Source: Bacillota bacterium (lineage in GTDB: Bacteria; Bacillota; DTU025; MWDF01). Taken from it: DNA of 64,000 nt. The stretch's first letter is position 1; each line of letters starts with the position of its first letter. Of this stretch, positions 1 through 8,324 are shown piece by piece. The position numbers and the translations under genes are program-made. The stretch spans positions 58,360 through 122,359 of the forward strand of contig JAKQNF010000001.1 in the NCBI GenBank assembly GCA_029565935.1, given 5' to 3'. The notes beneath the pieces are model-generated. The model made no database searches and was not told the origin of the DNA. It was given only the letters and a program-made list of their open reading frames with translations.

Positions 1-1145
1 ACGGCAAGAGGATGGACCTTTCTCGTTTCGCGCAGCTGGGAGGCCAGGGCGTGATGCTGATGATGTCCGATTCGACGAATGCCGTGAATCCCGGCTACAC
101 CGGCTCGGAGAGCATAGTCGGAGAGGGGCTTCTTGAGGCCTTCAGGGCCGCCGAGGGCAGGGTCCTAGTGGCCACCTTCGCATCCCACGTTGCCAGGATA
201 CAGCAGGTCCTGCAGGCCGCGGCCGCCACGGGAAGGAAAGTGGCCTTCGCGGGAAGGAGCCTTCTGACGAACAGCAAGATCGCCATGGAGCTCGGCTACT
301 TGAAACCATATCCGGGCGTCATGATAGAACTTTCGCAGGTCGACGACCTTCCCGACAACGAGGTGGTCATAATGACTACCGGGACCCAAGGGGAGCCGAC
401 CTCGGCTCTTACCAGGATGGCGATGTCGGAGTTCAAGAGGACCTCGATAAAGAAGGGCGACACCGTCATAATCTCGGCCAGCACCATCCCGGGCAACGAG
501 AAGTCCGTCTTCAGGACGGTGAACCACCTGTACAGGCAGGGCGCGGAGGTAATCGGCAGGAAGGACGCGAACATACACGTATCCGGGCATGCGAGCCAGG
601 AAGAGCTCAAGTTGCTGCTCGCCCTTGTGAAGCCGAAGCATTTCACTCCGGTCCACGGGGAGTACAACCATCTTCACAACCACGCCAAGCTGGCCATGCG
701 GATGGGCATGGACAAATCCAAGGTCCTGATCGCAGGGTCCGGCGAGATCATCGAGATAAAGGGCGGCAAGGCCAGGCTGGACGGGCATGTCCAGGCCGGC
801 AGGGTCATGGTCGACGGCTACGGCGTAGGTGACGTCGGGAAGTACGTGCTGAGGGACAGGATGCTCCTTTCGAACGACGGCATACTGGTGGCGGTGGTCG
901 TCATAGACAAGGAGACGGGTGAGCTGCTAAGGGGCCCTGAGATAATCTCCAGGGGCTTCGTGTACGAGAAAGAATCCGAGGCCCTGTTCGATGAAGTGAC
1001 GGCACAGTGCAGGAAGGTACTGAGCAGGCAGAGGGACGTCGGCGCGGCGGCGGTCGCCGAGACGCTGAGGGGGAGCATCGTATCGGTGCTTTCGCAAAGG
1101 ACCGGCAGGAAGCCTCTGATAATACCGCACGTGTTGGAACTGTAG
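1..1145 (+). CDS. rnj: Ribonuclease J, C-terminal part (gene starts before the window)
   Basis: Partial gene, open at the left edge; the frame reads through base 3 without a start, and the ATG at 12 is internal. RNase J is a metallo-beta-lactamase/beta-CASP nuclease with endo- and 5'-3' exonuclease activity in mRNA decay and rRNA maturation. Visible are the SDSTN motif early in the frame, the beta-CASP segment, the SGHAS histidine motif, the PVHGEY motif that supplies a late metal/phosphate-binding histidine, and the C-terminal RNase J domain ending in PHVLEL. About 380 of the usual 550 residues are present; the N-terminal HxHxDH metal motif lies outside. RNase Y is encoded further along, so both main RNA-decay enzymes of Gram-positive-type bacteria are present. 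Confidence 0.93.
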   Translation, partial: GKRMDLSRFAQLGGQGVMLMMSDSTNAVNPGYTGSESIVGEGLLEAFRAAEGRVLVATFASHVARIQQVLQAAAATGRKVAFAGRSLLTNSKIAMELGYLKPYPGVMIELSQVDDLPDNEVVIMTTGTQGEPTSALTRMAMSEFKRTSIKKGDTVIISASTIPGNEKSVFRTVNHLYRQGAEVIGRKDANIHVSGHASQEELKLLLALVKPKHFTPVHGEYNHLHNHAKLAMRMGMDKSKVLIAGSGEIIEIKGGKARLDGHVQAGRVMVDGYGVGDVGKYVLRDRMLLSNDGILVAVVVIDKETGELLRGPEIISRGFVYEKESEALFDEVTAQCRKVLSRQRDVGAAAVAETLRGSIVSVLSQRTGRKPLIIPHVLEL

Positions 1146-1208
1146 GCCGAAGGGCGGCACCTTGGACCAAGCGGGACGCCACAAGGAGCGTCATAGAGGA
1201 GTGTTCGA

Positions 1209-2039
1209 ATGGACTACCTTAAGTATGCCCTGCTGGGCATAGTGCAGGGGTTGACCGAGTTCCTGCCAGTGTCCAGCTCCGGGCATCTGGCGATTACGCA
1301 CAGGATAGTAGGCATAGAGGCGGAGCTGGGCTTCGACGTCGCGGTCCACCTCGGGACGGCGCTGGCGGTCATCATATATTACTTCAAGGACATCCTGATG
1401 TACGGCATGGATGCGCTGAGCCAGACGGCAAGGGCCAATGGAGGGAGCAAGGACTGGGACAGCGTCGGGGGCCGAAGGCTACTTCTGCTCCTGGTGATAA
1501 CCTCGATCCCTGCGGCAGTGGCGGGTTATCTGTTGCAGGACAAGGTGGAGGCGGTTTTCGCCAACGCGATCGCCATATCCGCCTTCCTCGTGGTAACCGG
1601 AGTGATCCTTCTGATAGTCTCGGGCAGCCGGGGCGGCAAGATCGACGGCCCTACAAGCATGCCGCTCGCGACCGCGTCGTTCATAGGCCTTGCGCAGGCC
1701 CTGGCGATATTCCCCGGCATATCGAGGTCTGGGATGACGATCGCGTCGGGGATAGCGGCCGGATTTACGGCAAGTTGGGCGGTCGACTATTCGATGCTGG
1801 CATCGCTTCCTGTCATACTAGGGGCCTTCCTGCTGCAAGTCCTGGATGGCGGCATGGCCTTTGGAGGAGTACATGGGCTCTACGCAGGGATAGGGATAGC
1901 GACCAGCTTCTTGACGGGGCTCCTTGCCATCTCGTTCCTGAGGAAGGTGGCCAAAAAGAGGAACTTCGCCCTGTTCGCGGTGTGGGCGTTCGTCGTCGCG
2001 GGCGTCAATCTCTACCTTTATTTGGCATTGGGTATCTAG
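1209..2039 (+). CDS. uppP: Undecaprenyl-diphosphatase (UppP/BacA)
   Basis: Integral membrane phosphatase that recycles undecaprenyl pyrophosphate to the monophosphate carrier used for lipid II. The 276-residue length fits the family. Both signatures are present: EFLPVSSSGH near residues 17-26 (catalytic glutamates and serines) and GISRSG near residues 169-174 (phosphate-binding arginine). The rest is strongly hydrophobic with several membrane spans. The ATG is preceded by GAGGAG about 8 bases upstream. ftsK follows 13 bases later, so the two may be co-transcribed. Loss or overexpression of this family affects bacitracin tolerance (established for BacA). Confidence 0.95.
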   Translation: MDYLKYALLGIVQGLTEFLPVSSSGHLAITHRIVGIEAELGFDVAVHLGTALAVIIYYFKDILMYGMDALSQTARANGGSKDWDSVGGRRLLLLLVITSIPAAVAGYLLQDKVEAVFANAIAISAFLVVTGVILLIVSGSRGGKIDGPTSMPLATASFIGLAQALAIFPGISRSGMTIASGIAAGFTASWAVDYSMLASLPVILGAFLLQVLDGGMAFGGVHGLYAGIGIATSFLTGLLAISFLRKVAKKRNFALFAVWAFVVAGVNLYLYLALGI

Positions 2040-2052
2040 TGGAGGTGCAGGT

Positions 2053-4401
2053 TTGGCTGTAAGGAAGGCACGAAGGGCAGAAGAGGAGGCCAAGAGAAGG
2101 CCACAGGCCGAAGAAGTACTCGGCGGACAGCTGGGACTCGAGGCCATGGGCATAGTATGCCTGGCAGGGGCCCTGCTGGTCTTCGTGTTCCTCGTGCTCC
2201 AGGAGGCCGGCTCGGCCCAGTCGGGTTCTGTTGGCATACTGGGGGCCAAGTTCGCAGGATGGCTCAAGGGTCTGCTCGGGGTGACGGTATACATACTGCC
2301 CGCCGCCCTCGGATATGCGGGGCTGCTGATGCTCGTCAGGAAGAAGGGCTATTTCGGCTCGGCGCGGATGATGGCGCTCGCAGGCCTGGTGGCTTCCGCC
2401 TCCGCCCTTGCGGCGGTGTTCGGAGACGAGTTCGGCATGTACGGAGGACAGGGAGGCGCGATGGGCTCCTTCCTGGCGAGGATCATGACCGGGCTCATCG
2501 GCAGGATAGGCACGGGCATCGTATTCTCGGCCGCCGGGCTGCTGGCCCTGGTGGTGCTGTCCAACATACCGGTCAGCACGGCGGCGGCTTTCCTCTTCGC
2601 CATGCTGTGGTACATGGCCCTGTCGGCAGGCCGCCTCATCGCGGCAGGATACAGGGCTCTAGTGCTGAAGGTTCTCGAACAGCCCGCGCAGGATCGAGAG
2701 GAAGCCGGCTCCGGCCAGGCGTCCAAGGCCGACGCGGCGCCTGCCCCTGAGGACAGGCCCTCGATAAGCTTCGCAAGCGACGATGAAGAGATTCCCCAGG
2801 AAGACGGCTACATACCACAGCTGCCTAAGAGGAGAGAGCCCAGGGCGCGGAAGCTGGACGAGTGGAGGAAGCCGGAACAACCCCAGCTTGAACGGCCCGG
2901 GCATCTGCCGCTGCTTCCGCCGATGAGTATACTGAACGTGCCGATAACGAGGAAGAAGAGCAAGGCAGACGCATACGACGTGCCCGAGATGTCGAAGACC
3001 CTGGAGGCGACGCTCGCATCGTTCGGGGTCCTGGCGAAAGTGGTCAGCGTAAGCCAAGGGCCCACGGTCACCAGGTTCGAGGTGCAGCCCAGCTCGGGAG
3101 TGAAGGTGTCCAGGATAGCCAGCCTCGCGGACGACATCGCGCTTGCCTTCGCGGCCCCAGGCATAAGGATAGAGGCCCCCATCCCCGGAAAAGCGGCCGT
3201 AGGAGTGGAGATACCCAACAGGGACAAAGGGTTCGTCTATTTCAGGGACGTGCTGGAGACCGAAGCCTACCAGAAGGCGGAGGGCCGCCTCATCGTCGCC
3301 CTCGGGAAGGACATCGCAGGCAACGCCATAGTGACGGACCTGACGGATGCGCTTCACCTGCTGGTGGCCGGCTCCACCGGGTCGGGCAAGAGCGTATGCC
3401 TGAATACGATAATTGCGAGCCTGCTCTTCAGGGCGACGCCCGACGACGTCAGGCTCCTTATGATAGACCCGAAGAGGGTCGAACTCTCGGTGTACAACGG
3501 CATCCCCCACCTCATAGCCCCGGTGGTGACGGAACCCAAGAAGGCGGCCGGGTATCTTAAGTGGGTATGCGAGGAGATGGAGAACCGCTACCGCATCTTC
3601 CAGATGGCGGGGGCGAGGAACATCTCCCAGTACAACGAGATGCTCGACAAGGGCATGCTCGAGCAGATAGTGGACGGGGACTCCGAGGAGGCCGTCGGGA
3701 CCGGGCAGATACCCTTCAGCCCGAGGAGGCTCCCTTACATAGTCGTGATACTCGATGAGCTGGCGGACCTTATGATGGTGGCGAAGAACGAAGTGGAGGA
3801 TGCCATATGCAGGCTGGCCTTCATGGCGAGGGCCGCCGGCATACACCTGATAATAGCGACCCAGAGGCCCTCCGTGGACATAGTCACGGGGATAATAAAG
3901 GCCAACATCCCGTCGAGGATAGCCTTCGCCGTGTCTTCGCAGATAGATTCAAGGGTGATCCTGGATTCGGCGGGAGCCGAACGGCTGCTCGGCAAGGGTG
4001 ACATGCTGTTCCACCCGATCGGGCTTCCCAAGCCCATAAGGGTGCAGGGAGCCTACATATCGGATTCCGAGGTGCTGGCGCTGGTCGAGTTCCTTAAGAA
4101 CCAGGGAGAACCGGTGTACGTGGCGAAACCGGTAGAATCGAAGGAGGGCGACAGCGCCGCGGCGGACGTCACGGACGAGCTGTTCGAGGACGCGGCGAGG
4201 CTGATAGTCGAATCCGGGGAAGCTTCCATATCGAAGATACAGAGGCGTTTCAGGGTAGGGTATGCGAGGGCGGCAAGGCTGATAGACACGATGGAGCTCA
4301 TGGGAATCGTAGGGCCCCACAACGCGAGCAAGGCCAGGAACATACTGATGACACCGGTCCAGCTGGAGGACCTCCTTAGGGAGCTCGGACAGCAGGGATG
4401 A
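2053..4401 (+). CDS. ftsK: DNA translocase FtsK/SpoIIIE
   Basis: Membrane-anchored hexameric DNA pump that clears chromosomes from the division septum. The 782 residues contain an N-terminal four-span membrane region (about residues 30-210), a charged Pro/Glu-rich linker (about 215-300), the alpha/beta motor with Walker A GSTGSGKS near residue 440 and Walker B VVILDELADL near 565, and a C-terminal winged-helix gamma domain (about 695-765) that in the family reads KOPS/SRS-like DNA signals. Start is TTG at 2053, supported by GGAGGT at 2041-2046. The linker is short, so this is nearer to SpoIIIE/SftA-size proteins than to E. coli FtsK. Confidence 0.95.
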   Translation: MAVRKARRAEEEAKRRPQAEEVLGGQLGLEAMGIVCLAGALLVFVFLVLQEAGSAQSGSVGILGAKFAGWLKGLLGVTVYILPAALGYAGLLMLVRKKGYFGSARMMALAGLVASASALAAVFGDEFGMYGGQGGAMGSFLARIMTGLIGRIGTGIVFSAAGLLALVVLSNIPVSTAAAFLFAMLWYMALSAGRLIAAGYRALVLKVLEQPAQDREEAGSGQASKADAAPAPEDRPSISFASDDEEIPQEDGYIPQLPKRREPRARKLDEWRKPEQPQLERPGHLPLLPPMSILNVPITRKKSKADAYDVPEMSKTLEATLASFGVLAKVVSVSQGPTVTRFEVQPSSGVKVSRIASLADDIALAFAAPGIRIEAPIPGKAAVGVEIPNRDKGFVYFRDVLETEAYQKAEGRLIVALGKDIAGNAIVTDLTDALHLLVAGSTGSGKSVCLNTIIASLLFRATPDDVRLLMIDPKRVELSVYNGIPHLIAPVVTEPKKAAGYLKWVCEEMENRYRIFQMAGARNISQYNEMLDKGMLEQIVDGDSEEAVGTGQIPFSPRRLPYIVVILDELADLMMVAKNEVEDAICRLAFMARAAGIHLIIATQRPSVDIVTGIIKANIPSRIAFAVSSQIDSRVILDSAGAERLLGKGDMLFHPIGLPKPIRVQGAYISDSEVLALVEFLKNQGEPVYVAKPVESKEGDSAAADVTDELFEDAARLIVESGEASISKIQRRFRVGYARAARLIDTMELMGIVGPHNASKARNILMTPVQLEDLLRELGQQG

Positions 4402-4421
4402 CCGATTAGGGGGTATGACGC

Positions 4422-5237
4422 GTGCAGAAGAGGATAGGCGAGCTTCTCCAGGAACGCCGTCAGGCCATGGGAGCAAGCCTCGCGGATGTCGAGGGCGCGA
4501 CCCTGATAAGGTCCGCCTATCTTGACGCGATCGAAAGAGGCGACTACGGCGCCATCCCGGGGGAGATCTACCTGAAGCTGTATGTGAAGAGCTATGCTTC
4601 CTTCCTGGGGATGGATCCCCAGCAAGCGGGCATGATGCTCGAGAAGGAGATGGCCGAGGCGCAGGCTGAGGAACCCAAACAACCGGTCATACCGCCCTCT
4701 GAGACTTCCATGGACAAGAGGATGCTGCACAGGATAAGGATGGAGCAGAAGAGAAGGCAGGCCGCTCGAAGGAGGACACTGACGACCGCTTTGGCCATCT
4801 TCCTGCTCGCCGCCGTGGTGCTGGTAGCATACCTCGCGTTCGGAGGGCTGTTCGGGAAGGAAGAGACCCCATCCGGGACGACCGAGGGAACGATCCCTGA
4901 AGGTACCCAGGCCGGTCCCGCGTCGGAAGCGATCCCGGCAATTACACCGGAAGTCGAAGAACTCGAGGTCGCATCCGCGCCTGAAGCGCAGCATACGTTG
5001 AGGTTGACTTTCAGCGACAACTGCTGGATAAGGGCATATACTGACGGGAACAAGGCCTTCGAGGGGATACTGAAAGCGGGGGATTCGCTAGACCTCGATG
5101 GCGACAAGGGGATATGGGTCAGGATAGGCAACGCCGGGGCCGTATCCCTCAACTACAACGGAGACGACCTCGGAGTGCTAGGAGTAGCCAGGAAGGCGAT
5201 GGACATAGCGTTCCCATCAGGGTACGGACCCTTCTAG
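4422..5237 (+). CDS. rodZ: RodZ-like protein: HTH_25 domain, membrane span and periplasmic domain
   Basis: The N-terminal 70 residues form a Cro/CI-like helix-turn-helix of the RodZ type (ERRQAMGASLADVEGAT, then the IPGEIYLKLYVKSYA helix). A basic stretch, one membrane span at about residues 120-141, a Thr/Pro/Glu-rich linker and a C-terminal beta-rich DUF4115-type domain follow. RodZ links the MreB cytoskeleton to the elongation machinery; MreB itself is not in the window. Start is GTG at 4422 behind AGGGGGT; an ATG at 4415 is in another frame. It follows ftsK by 20 bases, an arrangement also seen in other bacteria. The function in this organism is inferred from architecture only. Confidence 0.8.
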   Translation: MQKRIGELLQERRQAMGASLADVEGATLIRSAYLDAIERGDYGAIPGEIYLKLYVKSYASFLGMDPQQAGMMLEKEMAEAQAEEPKQPVIPPSETSMDKRMLHRIRMEQKRRQAARRRTLTTALAIFLLAAVVLVAYLAFGGLFGKEETPSGTTEGTIPEGTQAGPASEAIPAITPEVEELEVASAPEAQHTLRLTFSDNCWIRAYTDGNKAFEGILKAGDSLDLDGDKGIWVRIGNAGAVSLNYNGDDLGVLGVARKAMDIAFPSGYGPF

Positions 5238-5317
5238 GCGGACTGGGCACGATTTTGTCATAATGGAAGATAATGGCACGCCCTCTAGGTACACGTAAGG
5301 GGCGGCCGGAGGTGTGA

Positions 5318-7153
5318 ATGGAAGGTATAAGGCCGCTGCCTGCCAGCCCCGAGGAGATAGCGAGGATGGGCTGGGACAGGCCGGACATAATAATAGTGAC
5401 GGGAGATGCATATGTCGACCACCCTGCCTTCGGCGCTGCCGTAATCGGCAGGGTTCTTGAATCGAAGGGCTATAAGGTGGCGATAATGCCCCAGCCGGAT
5501 TTCAGGTCTGACGAGGCGTTCAAGGCTTTCCCAAGGCCGAGGTTGTTCTGCGGGATCACTTCCGGCAACCTTGACTCGATGGTGTCGAACTACTCCCCTT
5601 CGAAGTTCAGGAGGAAGAGGGACGGCTTCTCCCCCGGCGGCGTCCCTGGCAGGAGGCCCGACAGGGCGGTGGTCGTCTACTCCAACAGGGCCAGGAGCGC
5701 ATGGCCCGGCATTCCTCTGGTCCTGGGGGGCATAGAGGCCTCCATGAGGAGGCTCGCCCATTACGACTACTGGGATGATTCGGTAAGGCGGTCGGTGCTT
5801 CTCGATTCCAGGGCGGACATCCTTGTCTACGGCATGGGTGAGAAGGCGGCGGAAGAGATAGCAGCAAGGCTGGATGCGGGCTCCTCTGATCTGTCCGGCA
5901 TCCCCGGCACGGCGACGGTCGAGAAATGCCCGCCTGACCAGGACCATCTCGATATAGCCTCTTTCGAGGCCGTAAGCGCGGACAAGAGGGCCTATGCCGA
6001 AGCCTTCGCCTCGCAGATGAGAGAGAGCCTTAGAAGATCGCCCAGGCCCATAGCGCAGGCGCACGCCAACCGCTATGTCGTGGTGTGGCCGCAAAGGGCG
6101 CTTGGCACGAAGGAGCTGGACGACGTCGCCTCGCTGGATTACAGCAGGCGTTGGCATCCTATGTACGACAAAGAGGGCGTGCCCGCGTTGGAGGAGGTCC
6201 TCTTCTCCGTGACCGCGCACAGGGGCTGCTTCGGTTCCTGCTCTTTCTGCGCGCTCTGGGCGCACCAGGGCAGGGCCATACAGTCAAGGAGCGAGGGATC
6301 CGTTCTGCACGAGATAGAGGGCTTCACTAAGGATCCCAGGTTCAAGGGCATAGTCCACGACGTAGGAGGCCCTTCGGCCAACTACTACGCATCGTATTGC
6401 GAATCGGACGTCGCGTGTGACGGGGCGAGGGCCTGTGTCTGGCCCGAGAAGTGCAGGTTCTTGCATGATGGGCAGGAGCGCTACGAACAGCTCCTTAAGA
6501 AAGCGGGATCGATACCCGGCGTAAGGAAGGTCTTCGTCAGGTCCGGGCTCAGGTATGACTACCTGATGGGGTCGAAGGCGGGCATGTCGCTGACCAGGCA
6601 TATTATCTCCAACAACGTAAGCGGACAGCTGAAGATAGCTCCCGAGCACATATGCGAGGGCGTGCTGTCGATCATGAGGAAGGCCGCAGGGGCCGATTAC
6701 GGGAGGTTCAGGGAACTCTTCAGGAAGTTCTCCGATGAGTGCGGCAAAGAGCAGTACCTCGTGTCGTATTTCATCTCGGGGCACCCCGGGGCGAGCCTTG
6801 AGGATGCCCTGGAACTTGCCCTTTACCTTAAGGGGCTGCTCGGATATGCGCCGGAGCAGGTTCAGGACTTTACGCCTACTCCGGGCACCGAGGCGACCAC
6901 GATGTTCCATACCGGGCTGGATCCTATCACCATGCAGCCTGTCCATGTGGCTAAGGGCGAGGAGAAGCAGATGCAAAGGGCCCTTCTGCAATGGTCGATG
7001 CCGCAGAATTGGAGGCTCATAAGGCAGGCGCTGGCAAAGCTCGATAGGAAGGACCTCATCGGATACGGGCTCGGATGCCTTGTCAAGCCGGAGAGGACGG
7101 ACAAGGCGCAAAGGCCGGCCAAGGGCTGGGACAAGGGCCGGACAGTAAAGTAA
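5318..7153 (+). CDS. YgiQ-family radical SAM protein
   Basis: Radical S-adenosylmethionine protein of the YgiQ type (611 residues). An N-terminal cobalamin-binding-like region (DIIIVTGDAYVDHP, then the IPLVLGGIEASMRR segment) precedes the radical SAM core with the cluster motif C304-x3-C308-x2-C311. The C-terminal DUF3362 region of some longer members is reduced to a short basic tail. The substrate of this family is unknown, so none is assigned. Start ATG has GGAGGTG just upstream. It opens a run with the GNAT gene (16 bases later) and may share a transcript with it. The family call is secure; the role is not. Confidence 0.88.
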   Translation: MEGIRPLPASPEEIARMGWDRPDIIIVTGDAYVDHPAFGAAVIGRVLESKGYKVAIMPQPDFRSDEAFKAFPRPRLFCGITSGNLDSMVSNYSPSKFRRKRDGFSPGGVPGRRPDRAVVVYSNRARSAWPGIPLVLGGIEASMRRLAHYDYWDDSVRRSVLLDSRADILVYGMGEKAAEEIAARLDAGSSDLSGIPGTATVEKCPPDQDHLDIASFEAVSADKRAYAEAFASQMRESLRRSPRPIAQAHANRYVVVWPQRALGTKELDDVASLDYSRRWHPMYDKEGVPALEEVLFSVTAHRGCFGSCSFCALWAHQGRAIQSRSEGSVLHEIEGFTKDPRFKGIVHDVGGPSANYYASYCESDVACDGARACVWPEKCRFLHDGQERYEQLLKKAGSIPGVRKVFVRSGLRYDYLMGSKAGMSLTRHIISNNVSGQLKIAPEHICEGVLSIMRKAAGADYGRFRELFRKFSDECGKEQYLVSYFISGHPGASLEDALELALYLKGLLGYAPEQVQDFTPTPGTEATTMFHTGLDPITMQPVHVAKGEEKQMQRALLQWSMPQNWRLIRQALAKLDRKDLIGYGLGCLVKPERTDKAQRPAKGWDKGRTVK

Positions 7154-7169
7154 AGGGGCGTTAGCGCAC

Positions 7170-8024
7170 GTGACAGACGTTAAGATCGTCCAGGTGTCGG
7201 ATATAGGCGAGGCGGAGGTGGCATCGGTCTTCGACGCGTGCTGGCAGGATACGGAACCGTCGGTCATGATGCACGGACCTCAAGGCTACAGGAGGGTTAC
7301 AGGGTGGCTTGACATAGAGCCCAAGTCCTCCGCTGTGGCCTATTCGGATGGCAAGCCCGTCGGGGTGGTCCTAATAGGATTCAGAGAGCCCGACAGAGCT
7401 TATGTTGCCTCTCTCGCCGTAAACCCTTCCTTCAGAGGCAGAGGCTACGGCAGGAGGCTGATGCAATGGGGTATGGCCAGGGCGAGGATCTGGGGCTGCA
7501 AGAAGGTGGGCCTTCACGTATTCGAGGAGAACGGCAAGGCATTATCGCTATATAGGTCGCTTGGCTTCGGTCCCGTCAGGAGGATCGGCCACTGGGAGGG
7601 CAACATCAGCTATATGCCCTCGAAAGCGCTGACGTTCACCAATCCCGGGATCGAGGAGGCCGTGTCGCTAGTAGGGCTTCCGGACATGCCGCCGCTATGG
7701 GAGAACGAGCCGAAGAGCCTTCTTAACCTGAGGGATAACGTCATCTGCGTGCTAGCGTGGAAGCACGGCGAACCTTTCGGCTACATGGTATACTCGACCA
7801 GGTCCCTCTGCTGGGTGCTCGACCTTAACTTGAAAAAGGGCGCAGGTCCCGATGAGGCGACGCAGCTTATCTTTCAGCTGCCCACTGCGCGGTTCCTGCC
7901 CGCCGTTTTCACAACTGTGCCCGAAGGCGGGGAGAACGAGAGGATATTAAGATGCCTGGGACTAAGGCGTGACAGGGTGAGGATCGAGATGGAGCTCAGG
8001 CTTTCCCAGGACGGCGTTTCCTAG
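7170..8024 (+). CDS. GNAT-family N-acetyltransferase, probably a tandem double domain
   Basis: Residues about 20-145 form a clear GNAT fold: the acetyl-CoA loop is visible as VNPSFRGRGYGRRLMQWGMA (R-x-x-G-x-G/A pattern), followed by the NGKALSLYRSLGF helix typical of N-terminal or small-molecule acetyltransferases. Residues about 150-284 have no clean acetyl-CoA loop but similar secondary structure, so this is probably a second, degenerate GNAT half. Start is GTG at 7170; AAAGGGGCG lies about 10 bases upstream. It sits between the radical SAM gene and the GDT1 gene. The substrate cannot be told from sequence. Confidence 0.8.
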   Translation: MTDVKIVQVSDIGEAEVASVFDACWQDTEPSVMMHGPQGYRRVTGWLDIEPKSSAVAYSDGKPVGVVLIGFREPDRAYVASLAVNPSFRGRGYGRRLMQWGMARARIWGCKKVGLHVFEENGKALSLYRSLGFGPVRRIGHWEGNISYMPSKALTFTNPGIEEAVSLVGLPDMPPLWENEPKSLLNLRDNVICVLAWKHGEPFGYMVYSTRSLCWVLDLNLKKGAGPDEATQLIFQLPTARFLPAVFTTVPEGGENERILRCLGLRRDRVRIEMELRLSQDGVS

Positions 8025-8045
8025 GCAATTCAGGAGGATTCAAGG

Positions 8046-8321
8046 ATGATCAAACTAGCATTAAGTACTTTCGCGGTGGTCTTCCTCGCCGAGCTGGGCG
8101 ACAAGACCCAGCTTGCTACCATGGTCCTTTCGGCCAAGTGCGATCCGAGTTCTAGGTGGGGGGTGTTGATCGGCGCTGCCGCGGCGTTGGTGACAACCAG
8201 CGTGATTGGCGTGCTCGCGGGGGCCGTTGTCGGCAAGCTCGTGCCGGAGAACGTACTGAAATATGTGGCGGGCGCCGCGATGATAATCATGGGCGTCCTG
8301 CTTATGTGGGGAAAGATATAG
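8046..8321 (+). CDS. Half-size TMEM165/GDT1 (UPF0016) family membrane protein
   Basis: A 91-residue protein with three hydrophobic segments and the family signature ELGDKTQL near residues 16-23. Full-size members (MneA in Vibrio, Gdt1 in yeast) carry two such repeats and move Mn2+/Ca2+. This gene encodes one repeat, so a working pore would need a homodimer or a second half encoded elsewhere; no partner is adjacent. Start ATG has AGGAGG close upstream (8031-8036). rimO begins 3 bases after the stop, so translation may be coupled. Cation export, probably manganese, is inferred from the family. Confidence 0.85.
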   Translation: MIKLALSTFAVVFLAELGDKTQLATMVLSAKCDPSSRWGVLIGAAAALVTTSVIGVLAGAVVGKLVPENVLKYVAGAAMIIMGVLLMWGKI

Positions 8322-8324
8322 GAC

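Noticed and set aside
165..788. Long open frames on the - strand opposite RNase J and most other genes
   Set aside because: They follow from the high GC and AGG-rich codon use of the real gene; no binding sites, no family motifs, low-complexity His/Arg/Gly-rich products.
5255..5285. Promoter for the YgiQ-family gene using TTGTCA
   Set aside because: No -10 element at correct spacing; the nearby TAAT motifs are 8 bases or less away.
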